From NCBI GenBank assembly GCA_937125455.1, contig CAKZLK010000043.1:248001-312000 (forward strand): a DNA stretch of 64,000 bases. Reading direction: 5' to 3'. Below, piece by piece: positions 8,446 through 17,433 of the stretch. Source of the DNA: an uncultured Aequorivita sp. (GTDB taxonomy: Bacteria; Bacteroidota; Bacteroidia; Flavobacteriales; Flavobacteriaceae). The translations under genes and the position numbers were made by a program. Each line of letters opens with the position of its first letter. Within the stretch, counting starts at the first letter, position 1. The notes beneath the pieces are model-generated. The model worked only from the letters and a program-made list of their open reading frames with translations. It was not told where the DNA came from and did not search any database.

Positions 8446-9495
8446 ATGAAAGGAGTTCTCCTTGTAAATCTCGGTTCGCCGGACAGTACCAACCCAAAAG
8501 ATGTAAAGAAATACCTCGATGAGTTTCTGATGGACCCACGGGTTATAGATGTGCCTCGGTGGGCCCGAATTCTCCTAGTGCGGGGAATTATTCTTAATAC
8601 ACGCCCAAAAAAATCGGCCGCTGCATATCAAAAAATTTGGTGGGAAGAAGGCTCGCCCTTGATTGTCATTTCACAACGACTTCAGAAAAAAATTCAGGAG
8701 AAAACAACGATTCCAGTGGCTTTAGCGATGCGCTACGGAAGTATGACACTTAAAAAAGGATTGCAGGAATTGGTAGATCAAGGCGTTGATGAAATTTTGA
8801 CTATTCCCCTTTATCCACAATTTGCAATGGCAACTACTGAAACTATTGATGTGAAGGTAGAAGAACTTAAGGACGAATTCTTTCCGCAGCTTGAAATCAC
8901 TTCACTTCCTGCGTTTTACAATAAACCAGAATACATTGAAGTGCTTGCAAAAAGTATTTCTGAAAAACTTAAAAACCTGGACTACGAACACCTTCTCTTC
9001 AGCTACCATGGAGTTCCAGAAAGACACATACGCAAAAGCGACATCACAAAAAGTCATTGTCATCCCGAAGCTTCGGGAGATGGATCTTGCTGCATAACAG
9101 ATTCCCCAGCGCATCAATTTTGCTACCGCCACCAGTGTTTAAAGACAACAGCTCTTGTTGCTGAAAAATTGAATTTACAATCAGGAACTTTTTCCACTTC
9201 ATTCCAATCGCGATTAGGATTTGATCCGTGGTTGCAACCTTATACCGACAGAACTATTGAAAGAATGGGGCTAAATGGCGTGAAAAAAATGGCTATTGTT
9301 ACCCCAGCGTTCGTAAGCGATTGTTTGGAAACTCTGGAAGAGATTGCGATGGAAGGTGAAGAAATTTTCCACGAAGCCGGAGGAAAAGAATTTACCGTAA
9401 TTCCCTGCTTAAACGACCGTGACGATTGGGCGGAAGTAATGACTGGCTGGATTGACCAATGGCGTATTGTTGATGTAAAAACCGCCATCGCCTAA
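8446..9495 (+). CDS. hemH: Ferrochelatase with palindromic insert
   Basis: Inserts Fe2+ into protoporphyrin IX, the last step of haem b synthesis. The ATG at 8446 gives MKGVLLVNLGSPDS, the normal family N-terminus, so a TTG three codons upstream is not used; length 349 residues. The catalytic His is in SYHGVPERH and the conserved acidic part in CLETLEE. Between them lies a cysteine-rich segment (HC, then GSCC, CYRHQC) seen in many Bacteroidota ferrochelatases. Within it, HPEASG is encoded by a perfect 16-bp palindrome at 9063-9078 that looks like an in-frame repeat insertion. The stop overlaps the MATE gene start by one base (TAATG). Confidence 0.95.
   Translation: MKGVLLVNLGSPDSTNPKDVKKYLDEFLMDPRVIDVPRWARILLVRGIILNTRPKKSAAAYQKIWWEEGSPLIVISQRLQKKIQEKTTIPVALAMRYGSMTLKKGLQELVDQGVDEILTIPLYPQFAMATTETIDVKVEELKDEFFPQLEITSLPAFYNKPEYIEVLAKSISEKLKNLDYEHLLFSYHGVPERHIRKSDITKSHCHPEASGDGSCCITDSPAHQFCYRHQCLKTTALVAEKLNLQSGTFSTSFQSRLGFDPWLQPYTDRTIERMGLNGVKKMAIVTPAFVSDCLETLEEIAMEGEEIFHEAGGKEFTVIPCLNDRDDWAEVMTGWIDQWRIVDVKTAIA
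9063..9078. repeat. Perfect 16-bp palindrome inserted in hemH
   Basis: TCCCGAAGCTTCGGGA is identical to its reverse complement and resembles the short palindromic repeats found between genes in flavobacteria; a related CCCCGA/TCGGGG hairpin is at 52490-52505. Here it is in frame inside the Cys-rich loop of ferrochelatase and adds residues before GSCC. Confidence 0.7.
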
Positions 9496-10838
9496 TGAAA
9501 CCCAGCCAAAGCGCCACCCTTGGCACCGACTCCATTGGAAGTCTATTGATAAAGCAAGCTGTACCGGCCTCTATCGGTATTTTAGTGATGTCGCTAAATA
9601 TTTTGGTAGACACCATTTTTGTGGGAAACTGGATTGGCTCTATCGCCATTGCGGCCATTAATGTTGTTTTGCCAGTTTCATTCTTTATCGCTGCGTTGGG
9701 AATGGCCATTGGTATTGGTGGGTCTTCAATAATTTCGCGTGCTTTGGGTGCAGGCAACAAAGAACGTGCACTAAAAACCTTTGGCAATCAAATCACTTTA
9801 ACACTCTTGCTTACAACGGCAATGGTAGTTTTTGGTTTGGTTTTTATAAATGAACTAATTCCTGCCTTCGGCGGAAAGGGCGATATCTTTGAACCTGCAA
9901 AAATATATTATAGAATCGTGCTTTACGGCGTACCCCTTTTAGCGCTCTGTATGATGGGAAATAACGTAATTCGTGCCGAAGGGAAACCAAAGTTCGCAAT
10001 GATTGCAATGATTATTCCTTCCGTGGGCAACCTTGTTTTGGATTATATTCTTATCAACCTCCTAGATATGGGAATGACTGGTGCGGCTTGGGCAACGACT
10101 ATTTCATATGGCTTGTGTTTTCTGTACGTACTTTGGTTCTTTTTGAGCAACAATTCTGAACTAAAAATTAGTCTGCCACATTTTGGACTCGATTTGCCTA
10201 TTTTAAAGGAGATGTCCGCACTTGGCTTTGTTACCCTTTCTAGACAAGCCGTGGTTAGTGTGACCTATTTATTAATGAATAATATTCTTTTCGATATTGG
10301 TGGGGAAGCCTCCGTTGCTTCCTATGGAATTATCGCTCGAATGTTGATGTTTGCACTTTTTCCCGTTCTAGGAGTTACCCAAGGATTTTTGCCAATTGCA
10401 GGCTATAACTATGGTGCACATAAATTTACACGTGTTCGCGAAAGTATCAATAAAGCAATTTTATATGCCGGTGGATTGGGACTCGTTATTTTTGTTGTTA
10501 TAATGATTTTCCCTGAAGCTATTGTTTCAATATTTACAACTAATAAAGAGATCCTTTCGGAAACACCTCATTATATGCGCTGGGTATTTGCCGCAACCCC
10601 CATTATTGCTATTCAACTTATTGGGTCGGCTTATTTTCAAGCTATTGGAAAAGCTGTTCCCGCTTTGTTGCTTACCTTAACACGTCAAGGATTTTTCTTT
10701 ATTCCTTTAATTTTTATTCTTCCGCATTATTTTGGAGAACTGGGCGTTTGGATTTCCTTTCCGGCAGCCGATGTGCTTTCTACTATTATCACCGGTTATT
10801 TTTTAAATCGAGAAATTCGGAAGACGCTGAAATATTAA
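9495..10838 (+). CDS. MATE-family efflux transporter
   Basis: Inner-membrane antiporter of the multidrug and toxic compound extrusion family, 447 residues with about twelve hydrophobic segments in two homologous halves. Family motifs include AVPASIGILVMSLNILVDTIFVGNWIG at the start of half one and LSRQAVVSVTYLLMNNILF at the start of half two, and PVLGVTQGFLPIAGYNYGA. It probably exports cations or drugs in exchange for Na+ or H+. It is translationally coupled to hemH and followed by hemJ, so export of a porphyrin or toxic intermediate is conceivable but unproven. Confidence 0.9.
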   Translation: MKPSQSATLGTDSIGSLLIKQAVPASIGILVMSLNILVDTIFVGNWIGSIAIAAINVVLPVSFFIAALGMAIGIGGSSIISRALGAGNKERALKTFGNQITLTLLLTTAMVVFGLVFINELIPAFGGKGDIFEPAKIYYRIVLYGVPLLALCMMGNNVIRAEGKPKFAMIAMIIPSVGNLVLDYILINLLDMGMTGAAWATTISYGLCFLYVLWFFLSNNSELKISLPHFGLDLPILKEMSALGFVTLSRQAVVSVTYLLMNNILFDIGGEASVASYGIIARMLMFALFPVLGVTQGFLPIAGYNYGAHKFTRVRESINKAILYAGGLGLVIFVVIMIFPEAIVSIFTTNKEILSETPHYMRWVFAATPIIAIQLIGSAYFQAIGKAVPALLLTLTRQGFFFIPLIFILPHYFGELGVWISFPAADVLSTIITGYFLNREIRKTLKY

Positions 10839-10881
10839 ATTTTAAAATTATAATTTTATAAATCTTTTTTGAAAAAATTTA

Positions 10882-11436
10882 ATGGAACAATACTACCCCT
10901 ACATAAAATCCCTTCACCTCATCTTCATCGTCACTTGGTTTGCAGGACTTTTTTACATTGTCCGCTTATTTGTTTATCAAATTGAAGCAACACAAAAACC
11001 TTCTCCCGATAAAGAAATTTTAGGCGAACAACTTAAAATAATGGCCTCCCGTTTGTGGAATATTATAACCTGGCCCAGTATGATCCTAGCTGTGTTCTTT
11101 GGTTTTTGGCTTTTGTATATGCGTATGTTTTTTTTGAGCGATGCCTGGATGCAAGTCAAATTGGCCTTTGTTGTGCTTTTGATTCTCTATCATTTTAAAT
11201 GTCATCAAATTTTTAAACAATTACAAAATGGCGTTGTAAAACACTCTTCAAACTATATGCGCCTTTTCAATGAAGTGCCGACAATCATCCTTTTTGCCGT
11301 GGTATTTTTGGTTATTTTGAAAGATGGAACTGACTGGATTTACGGAACAATTGGTATTATTTTATTTTCGATATTGTTGATGATGGGTTATAAAATCTAT
11401 AAACGAATTAGGGAGAAAAACAATTCTGAATTCTGA
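10882..11436 (+). CDS. hemJ: Protoporphyrinogen IX oxidase HemJ (CopD-like membrane protein)
   Basis: 184-residue inner-membrane protein with four to five hydrophobic segments. The N-terminal SLHLIFIVTWFAGLFYIVRLFVY matches the HemJ (UPF0093) signature, including the conserved His in TM1 followed by WFAGLFY and R; a conserved Lys lies in WMQVKLAFVVLLILYHF. HemJ oxidises protoporphyrinogen IX to protoporphyrin IX, the substrate of ferrochelatase. Co-location with hemH supports this role over the generic CopD label that such proteins often receive. Its stop codon lies in an 18-bp palindrome. Confidence 0.82.
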   Translation: MEQYYPYIKSLHLIFIVTWFAGLFYIVRLFVYQIEATQKPSPDKEILGEQLKIMASRLWNIITWPSMILAVFFGFWLLYMRMFFLSDAWMQVKLAFVVLLILYHFKCHQIFKQLQNGVVKHSSNYMRLFNEVPTIILFAVVFLVILKDGTDWIYGTIGIILFSILLMMGYKIYKRIREKNNSEF

Positions 11437-11446
11437 ATTCAGAATT
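11429..11446. repeat. 18-bp palindrome over the hemJ stop codon
   Basis: AATTCTGAATTCAGAATT is a perfect inverted repeat that includes the TGA stop of hemJ. It lacks a T-run on the plus strand, so it is a poor terminator for hemJ; a protein-binding or RNA-stability role is possible. Confidence 0.4.
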
Positions 11447-11488
11447 AAAACGGTTTAATTATTGCTATCTTTCTTCAAAATAATGTAA

Positions 11489-12946
11489 ATGTACTTTTAC
11501 AAAAAATCGCTTCGCACCCGCATCTTTCTTTCTATGTTCCTATTGGTTCTGGGAGCCTCGATACTCATTGCCATTGTTACTGTATTTCAATATAAGGAAG
11601 AAGCACAGGATTATCACCGCGATCGTTTATTGCGAAAAGAAGCCGCCATTCGTGAAAACATAAATTACATTTTAAAAACCACAACATATCCTGTTGAAAC
11701 TGCCCAAATCCCACTTATTTTTAAAGATAAAATATATGAAATAAAGGATATTCACAGCCTTGAGATTTTTCTATATGACTTGAACGGAAATCTATTAAAA
11801 TCGTCAAAACCTTCATTTTTTAAGGACACTGTATCACCAAAAATGAATGAAGAAGCCTTGAAAGCCCTTCAAGTTTCTCCCACAAAAAGTTATATAAAAG
11901 AGTTTGAGGAGAACGGACAGAAATATCAATCTTCCTATACCTACATTACCGATAATTATTTTAAACCCCTCGCCATTCTCAACTTACCCTATATTGAAGA
12001 CGATGGTTTTATTACCACAGAACTTACTGAGTATCTTTACCGGCTTGGTGTAGCATACTTTTTTATGTTGCTGGTCGCTATTATTTTGTCTTATTTTCTT
12101 TCAAAATACATTACGCGATCTTTAAAAGAAATAAGCGATAAGCTTTCCGAAACCCGTTTTGACACACGAAACAAAAAAATCCATATACACGATACAACAC
12201 AAGAAATTGCAATACTTGTAAAAAGCTATAATCAAATGATCGACGAGCTTGAAAACAGTGCTGCCGAACTTGCTGCGAGTGAACGTGAAACGGCTTGGCG
12301 CGAAATGGCAAAACAGGTTGCCCACGAAATTAAAAACCCATTAACACCTATGCGGCTGACTGTGCAAAGCTTTCAACGCAAGTTTGATTGTAACGATCCA
12401 GATATTGACAAAAAAATGGCAGAATACACCAATACGCTATTGCAACAAATTGATACATTGAGCTCCATTTCTTCGGCGTTTTCTACCTATGCAAAAATGC
12501 CCGCCCAGCAAGATGAAACACTGAATGTGGTGAAAATAAGCAAACTGTCATTAGACATTTTTAATGAAGATTACATCTATTTCTTTTCAGATGAAGAGGA
12601 AGTACGTGCGCGTTTTGACCGAACCCAACTCATTCGCGTAATAACCAATTTGGTGAAAAATAGCATTCAATCCATTGAACAAAAAAATCCATCCAAACCA
12701 AGAATTGACGTTGTGGTTAAAACGGATGGTGCTTTTGTGAACATTTTGGTCACAGACAATGGAATAGGCGTACCTGAGGAAAACAAAAATTTCATCTTTG
12801 AGCCACAATTTACCACTAAAACGAGTGGTATGGGTCTTGGCTTAGGAATGGTTAAGAATATTGTGGAAACCTATGGTGGCACTATAACACTAGACTCATC
12901 TGAAGAAAAAACAACTTTTAAAGTTTCGTTTCCCGCAATCCTTTAA
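11489..12946 (+). CDS. Membrane sensor histidine kinase (NtrY-like)
   Basis: 485-residue sensor kinase. A first membrane helix (residues 12-30), a periplasmic region to about residue 185, a second helix (FFMLLVAIILSYFLS), a HAMP linker (SLKEISDKLSETRF), the phosphoacceptor H279 in QVAHEIKNPLTPMRLTVQ, and an HATPase_c domain with N box (NLVKNSIQSI), G1 (DNGIGVP) and G2 (GMGLGLGMVKNIV). The H-box form HEIKNPLTPMRL is typical of NtrY-type kinases. No response regulator is adjacent, so its partner is encoded elsewhere. The gene may be co-transcribed with the downstream enoyl-CoA hydratase, but a -7 promoter element lies between. Confidence 0.9.
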   Translation: MYFYKKSLRTRIFLSMFLLVLGASILIAIVTVFQYKEEAQDYHRDRLLRKEAAIRENINYILKTTTYPVETAQIPLIFKDKIYEIKDIHSLEIFLYDLNGNLLKSSKPSFFKDTVSPKMNEEALKALQVSPTKSYIKEFEENGQKYQSSYTYITDNYFKPLAILNLPYIEDDGFITTELTEYLYRLGVAYFFMLLVAIILSYFLSKYITRSLKEISDKLSETRFDTRNKKIHIHDTTQEIAILVKSYNQMIDELENSAAELAASERETAWREMAKQVAHEIKNPLTPMRLTVQSFQRKFDCNDPDIDKKMAEYTNTLLQQIDTLSSISSAFSTYAKMPAQQDETLNVVKISKLSLDIFNEDYIYFFSDEEEVRARFDRTQLIRVITNLVKNSIQSIEQKNPSKPRIDVVVKTDGAFVNILVTDNGIGVPEENKNFIFEPQFTTKTSGMGLGLGMVKNIVETYGGTITLDSSEEKTTFKVSFPAIL

Positions 12947-12955
12947 GGTTTTTAG

Positions 12956-12963
12956 TAGCTTTG
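12956..12963 (+). promoter_or_regulatory. -7 element before the enoyl-CoA hydratase gene
   Basis: TAGCTTTG fits TAnnTTTG and lies 41 bp before the start codon of the downstream gene. No convincing TTTG is seen at the expected -33 distance. Confidence 0.4.
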
Positions 12964-13004
12964 TCTTTAATAAATATTCAGCTTTTGAACTTTAAACTTT
13001 TAAA

Positions 13005-13787
13005 ATGAGCTACCAAAACATACTTTCCAAAACCGAAAACGGCATTACAACCATTACCATTAACCGCCCCTCAAAATTGAACGCGCTTAATCGTGAAACA
13101 ATCCAAGAGTTGCACGATGCTTTTGAGGAAGCTGAAAATTCTTTCAAAACGAAAGTGGTAATAATAACGGGAAGCGGCGAAAAAGCATTTGTTGCAGGAG
13201 CGGACATTAGTGAATTTGCCGATTTTTCAATTGAAGAAGGTGGAAAGCTGGCTGCAAAAGGACAAGAACTACTGTTTGATTTTGTTGCAAACTTATCAAA
13301 ACCTGTAATAGCTGCCGTAAATGGTTTTGCACTGGGTGGTGGATTGGAATTGGCAATGGCGTCACATTTCCGTATTGCTTCCGATAATGCAAAAATGGGA
13401 CTTCCCGAAGTTTCATTGGGCGTTATTCCAGGTTATGGCGGTACGCAGCGTTTACCGCAACTTGTTGGTAAAGGCCGTGCGATGGAAATGATTATGACTG
13501 CAGGAATGATTGATGCAACACAAGCGCTTCAATACGGTTTGGTAAACCACGTGACAACTCCTGAAGAATTACTTGAATTTGCAGAAAAAATAGCTGGGAA
13601 AATTATGAAAAATTCCTCCGTTGCAATTGCTTCAGCGATTAAAGCCATAAATGCCAATTATGAAGACGGCGAAAACGGTTTTGAAGTGGAAATTGAAGAG
13701 TTCGGCAACTGCTTTGGTACTGAGGATTTTAAAGAAGGTACCCAAGCGTTTCTTGAAAAGAGAAAAGCTGATTTTCCGGGGAAGTAA
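13005..13787 (+). CDS. Enoyl-CoA hydratase/isomerase (crotonase family)
   Basis: Cytosolic crotonase-fold enzyme of 260 residues. The CoA/oxyanion-hole segments are present: AFVAGADISEF and ALGGGLELAMASHFRIAS. Catalytic glutamates of true hydratases appear in GGGLELA and PEVSLGVIPGYGGTQRLPQLVG, so hydration of trans-2-enoyl-CoA in beta-oxidation or amino-acid breakdown is the most likely reaction. Nothing in the neighbourhood (histidine kinase, exported protein) identifies the pathway. Length and motifs are normal. Confidence 0.9.
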   Translation: MSYQNILSKTENGITTITINRPSKLNALNRETIQELHDAFEEAENSFKTKVVIITGSGEKAFVAGADISEFADFSIEEGGKLAAKGQELLFDFVANLSKPVIAAVNGFALGGGLELAMASHFRIASDNAKMGLPEVSLGVIPGYGGTQRLPQLVGKGRAMEMIMTAGMIDATQALQYGLVNHVTTPEELLEFAEKIAGKIMKNSSVAIASAIKAINANYEDGENGFEVEIEEFGNCFGTEDFKEGTQAFLEKRKADFPGK

Positions 13788-13853
13788 TTTTTTAATAGAT
13801 ATTTAATTTGCTTTTGTATTTTACAGCCCGTAAAAACCTAAATAAATTAAATA

Positions 13854-15419
13854 ATGAGAAAAATTTTTGCCCTACTTTTTTTAGCATGCGCCATCACGGC
13901 ACATTCCCAGGAAATTTCAATAAAATCAAGTCAAAGCGAGGTTTTTAAGGATGATAAAAAACATACCGAGCTTTTGTATTCCGAAGGTGACGGCCAAGGC
14001 GGTTTTGTAACCGTACGTGTATATTTTGGCGGTTTTATGAAAATGCCAAAGGGATATTATATTGAGCATTACGATAAAAATCTAAAACTTTTAAAGGAAA
14101 CCGAAATTGAAAGAAAAGATAATGACTTCCAAGGTTTAATGATTAGCCAAGACATGGTTTACATTATGGAAACGGCTTATGACAAAGATGCCGAAATTTT
14201 AAAATTCAATGTCTTGGAATCAACGCTATCCGACCTTCAATTTTCACCAAAAACCCTCTTTTCCCTACCAGAAGAAGACGTGAAACGCTATTTTGGCGTC
14301 GGCATTGGTATCTTCTTTATTGACAATGGCTGGAGCCAAATGGATCGAGGAGCCTTCGGGGAAGTTACTTTTTCAAAAAACAAAAACTATTTTGCCGTCA
14401 ATTTCGATATAAAGGATAAAGAGTCGCAAAACCAACTGCTCTATGTGTTTGATAAAAACCTGGACCAAGTTTTCCAAAAAGAATTCAAAAGAGATATTAA
14501 GGATAAATTCTTCATTTATGAAAATGTGGACGTGGACGATAATACTGGAGACATTTTCCTGTTAGGAAAGGTTTTTGAAAACGAATCCCGAAAGACCAAA
14601 AAGGACGGAAAGGCAAACTATCACTATGAACTTCATAAAATAAATGAAAGTGGGGAAACACAGGCCAGTTTTAAAACTGATGATAATTTTGTGGGATCAC
14701 TCTTTACTTTGCGTAGCGAGAATTCCATAAGCTGTGCTGGCTTTTATTCCGAAAAGAATGACTCCCGGTATAAAGGAGTCTGCCGTTTCAATCTTGATCC
14801 TACTTCCTTAAATATTACACAAAAATCGTTTATACCCTTTTCAGAAGAATTTATCAATGATAAGTATGGAAAAGTAAAAGATAAAGAGCTCCGTAACTTA
14901 ACATTGAGGAGTAAACACCTTACACCAAATGGTGATATTGTGTTAAATGCGGAAGAATTTTATATTACACAGCACACTATGATGTCGTCCAATGGAGGCA
15001 TGAATACTCGAACTACTTATCATTTTGACGATATTGTTACCGTTAAAATCAGCGAGGAAGGAAAGTTGGTTTGGGCCAGAAACATCAACAAACGGCAGGC
15101 AACCTCTGGAGCACAAATGGAGTATCTTTCCTTTGCCTCAACCATTGTGAATGACGATACTTATTTATTTATAAACTGTTCCGATAAAATAAGAACCATC
15201 AGTAATGATCGGTTGGAGTTTAAGGAAGGAAAATCATTGTTTGCCATAAAAATAGATGCTGATGGCAAATATTCCTATAAGAGCATTTTAGGCGATAAAG
15301 ACTCTGAAGTGCCATTTTTTATAAGCCAAGGAACCAATACCACCTTGGATGGCAGGGAAATGGTTTTTGTGGGACGAAAAAAATCGAAAAAACAATTTCT
15401 TAAGATAAACATTCAGTAA
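13854..15419 (+). CDS. Exported protein of unknown function
   Basis: 521 residues with a Sec signal peptide (KIFALLFLACAITAHSQE, cleavage probably after HSQ or AHS). The rest is beta-rich with alternating hydrophobic strands and repeated FxxExxxxxxxK-type stretches, reminiscent of beta-propeller-like exported proteins, but I do not recognise a family. It has no lipobox and no type IX tail. It lies between the enoyl-CoA hydratase and the S15 peptidase and seems to be a single gene. A periplasmic or outer-surface location is inferred only from the signal. Confidence 0.75.
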   Translation: MRKIFALLFLACAITAHSQEISIKSSQSEVFKDDKKHTELLYSEGDGQGGFVTVRVYFGGFMKMPKGYYIEHYDKNLKLLKETEIERKDNDFQGLMISQDMVYIMETAYDKDAEILKFNVLESTLSDLQFSPKTLFSLPEEDVKRYFGVGIGIFFIDNGWSQMDRGAFGEVTFSKNKNYFAVNFDIKDKESQNQLLYVFDKNLDQVFQKEFKRDIKDKFFIYENVDVDDNTGDIFLLGKVFENESRKTKKDGKANYHYELHKINESGETQASFKTDDNFVGSLFTLRSENSISCAGFYSEKNDSRYKGVCRFNLDPTSLNITQKSFIPFSEEFINDKYGKVKDKELRNLTLRSKHLTPNGDIVLNAEEFYITQHTMMSSNGGMNTRTTYHFDDIVTVKISEEGKLVWARNINKRQATSGAQMEYLSFASTIVNDDTYLFINCSDKIRTISNDRLEFKEGKSLFAIKIDADGKYSYKSILGDKDSEVPFFISQGTNTTLDGREMVFVGRKKSKKQFLKINIQ

Positions 15420-15453
15420 AAATTTGTTCAGAAACGTTGATTTTTATTTTGTG

Positions 15454-15461
15454 TAAATTTG
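15454..15461 (+). promoter_or_regulatory. -7 element before the S15 peptidase gene
   Basis: TAAATTTG matches TAnnTTTG; a TTG lies at 15437-15439, 14 bp upstream. The start codon is 72 bp downstream. Confidence 0.35.
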
Positions 15462-15533
15462 ATTAATATACTAAACTTTAGTAAACCATAAAAAGACTAA
15501 TTTTCTGAGGCAATAATTAAAATTCTAAATAAT

Positions 15534-17357
15534 ATGAAAATATATCTTGTACTAAGCTTCGTTTTGGCTTTTACATTTTCAGCAATTGCCCAAGAAAAAG
15601 CCGAACCGTGGTTTAAGGATGGCGAGGCCCAAATTGTTCCAGCTTTTGAAAACTCAAACGATTGGATTAGAACAGATCTGTGGGTAGAAACTACTTTTGA
15701 TACAGACGGCGATGGCAAACCAGACCGAATGCACGTTGACGTTACAAGACCAAAACAAACAGAGGATGGATTGAAACTTCCCGTAGTTTATGAATCCAGC
15801 CCATATTTCGCAGGCGTTGCACCAGAGGTTGAAGGAGCTTTTCACGATGTGCACCACGAAATAGGAGCTCCCGAAAAGGAAATTGTACATCCATCAGTAA
15901 CTAGAAGAGGCGAACGACCCATAATTTCTAACACACAAATTAAGACGTGGGTTCCGCGTGGATATGTAGTAGTTCATTCTTCTTCCCCAGGAACAGGACT
16001 CTCGCAGGGTTCTCCCACCGTGGGCGGGGATAATGAATCCTTGGCACCAAAAGCAGTTATTGATTGGCTGAACGGCCGTGCAAAAGGCTACACAACTCCA
16101 GACGGAAACGAAGAAGTGAAAGCATATTGGACCACTGGAAAAGTGGGGATGACGGGTACTTCCTACAATGGAACCATTCCTTTGGCAGCAGCAACTACGG
16201 GTGTTGAAGGCCTTGAGGCTATCATTCCGATCGCGCCAAATACTTCCTATTATAACTATTATAGAAGCAATGGTCTGGTGCGTTCACCTGGAGGTTATTT
16301 GGGTGAAGACGTTGATGTACTTTACGATTTTATCCATAGTGGCGACGAATCAAAACGTGCTTATGGTGATGCAACCTATCGCGATAAAGAAATAAAAAAT
16401 GGCATAGACCGCAAAACTGGTGATTATAATGAATTTTGGGCAGGTCGCGATTATTTGAATGATATGAAACCCATGAAAGCCGCTTTATTTATGTCGCACG
16501 GTTTTAATGATTGGAACGTAATGCCGGAGCATAGCTATAGGATTTACAAAGCAGCCGAGGAAATGGGGCTTCCCGTAAAAATCTATTATCATCAATACGG
16601 ACACGGTGGTCCGCCCCCATTTTCAATGATGAATAAATGGTTTACGAAATATCTCTTCGGAATTGATAACGGAGTTGAAAAAGGTCCAAAAGCTTGGATT
16701 GTTCGTGAAAACGATAAAAACGACAACCCTACTCCCTACGCCGATTATCCAAATCCGGATGCTAAAAAAGTTACGCTTCACTTAAATTCCACCTCCCCAA
16801 ATGAAGGAGTTTTGGCCATTGAAAAAAAGAGTACAGTACAATTACATGCTATGTTGAGAGATGATTACAATTTTTCTGGAGATTCACTCGCACAACTTTC
16901 AACTTCAATTCATAGATTGCTTTTTGTAACACCGATTCTAAAAGAAGACTTGCATCTTTCTGGTCTTTCAAAATTGAATATAAAATTGGCCAGTAGCAAA
17001 CCAGCGGCAAACCTTTCCGCTTGGATGGTTTCCTTGCCTTGGAATAAAGACAAGAATGCAAAAATAACCGATAATATTATTACACGAGGTTGGGCAGACC
17101 CGCAGAATTACAAATCCATTTCGGAAAGTGAACCTTTAGAGCCTGGGAAGTTCTACGAAATGTCTTTTAATCTTATACCAGACGATCAAGTAATTCCAGC
17201 TGGGCAACAAATTGGCTTGATGATTTTTTCAAGCGACAACAAATTCACACTTTTGCCCCAACCGGGAACTATATTAACGGTTGATCTTGATGGAACAACT
17301 CTTGAAATTCCAGTTGTTGGCGGGAAAGAAAAATTTGAAAAAGCAATAAATCAATAG
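15534..17357 (+). CDS. Exported Xaa-Pro dipeptidyl-peptidase-like serine hydrolase (S15)
   Basis: 607-residue secreted enzyme with signal peptide (ILVLSFVLAFTFSAIAQ-like hydrophobic start, cleavage near AIAQ). The alpha/beta-hydrolase domain has the nucleophile Ser210 in GTSYNGT, an Asp in GFNDWNV and a His in YGHGG, the S15/CocE triad order. The C-terminal 200 residues form the jelly-roll domain of this family (GWADPQNY, PDDQVIPAGQQIGLMI). The family releases Xaa-Pro dipeptides or cleaves related acyl substrates; which substrate is used here is not certain. A strong terminator follows directly. Confidence 0.87.
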   Translation: MKIYLVLSFVLAFTFSAIAQEKAEPWFKDGEAQIVPAFENSNDWIRTDLWVETTFDTDGDGKPDRMHVDVTRPKQTEDGLKLPVVYESSPYFAGVAPEVEGAFHDVHHEIGAPEKEIVHPSVTRRGERPIISNTQIKTWVPRGYVVVHSSSPGTGLSQGSPTVGGDNESLAPKAVIDWLNGRAKGYTTPDGNEEVKAYWTTGKVGMTGTSYNGTIPLAAATTGVEGLEAIIPIAPNTSYYNYYRSNGLVRSPGGYLGEDVDVLYDFIHSGDESKRAYGDATYRDKEIKNGIDRKTGDYNEFWAGRDYLNDMKPMKAALFMSHGFNDWNVMPEHSYRIYKAAEEMGLPVKIYYHQYGHGGPPPFSMMNKWFTKYLFGIDNGVEKGPKAWIVRENDKNDNPTPYADYPNPDAKKVTLHLNSTSPNEGVLAIEKKSTVQLHAMLRDDYNFSGDSLAQLSTSIHRLLFVTPILKEDLHLSGLSKLNIKLASSKPAANLSAWMVSLPWNKDKNAKITDNIITRGWADPQNYKSISESEPLEPGKFYEMSFNLIPDDQVIPAGQQIGLMIFSSDNKFTLLPQPGTILTVDLDGTTLEIPVVGGKEKFEKAINQ

Positions 17358-17399
17358 GAATATTTCCAAATATAAAAGGATATATTCCAAATAATAATT

Positions 17400-17433
17400 A
17401 ACTTTGAAGAAATCAAATCTTCAAAGTTTTTTT
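17400..17433 (+). terminator. Terminator abutting the radical SAM start codon
   Basis: AACTTTGAAGA and TCTTCAAAGTT form a perfect 11-bp stem with a 7-base loop, followed by TTTTTTT. The last T is directly followed by the ATG of the next gene. It ends the S15 peptidase transcript and may attenuate the next gene. Confidence 0.85.

Noticed and set aside
9063-9078. Terminator inside hemH
   Set aside because: No T-run follows and the reading frame is intact through the palindrome.
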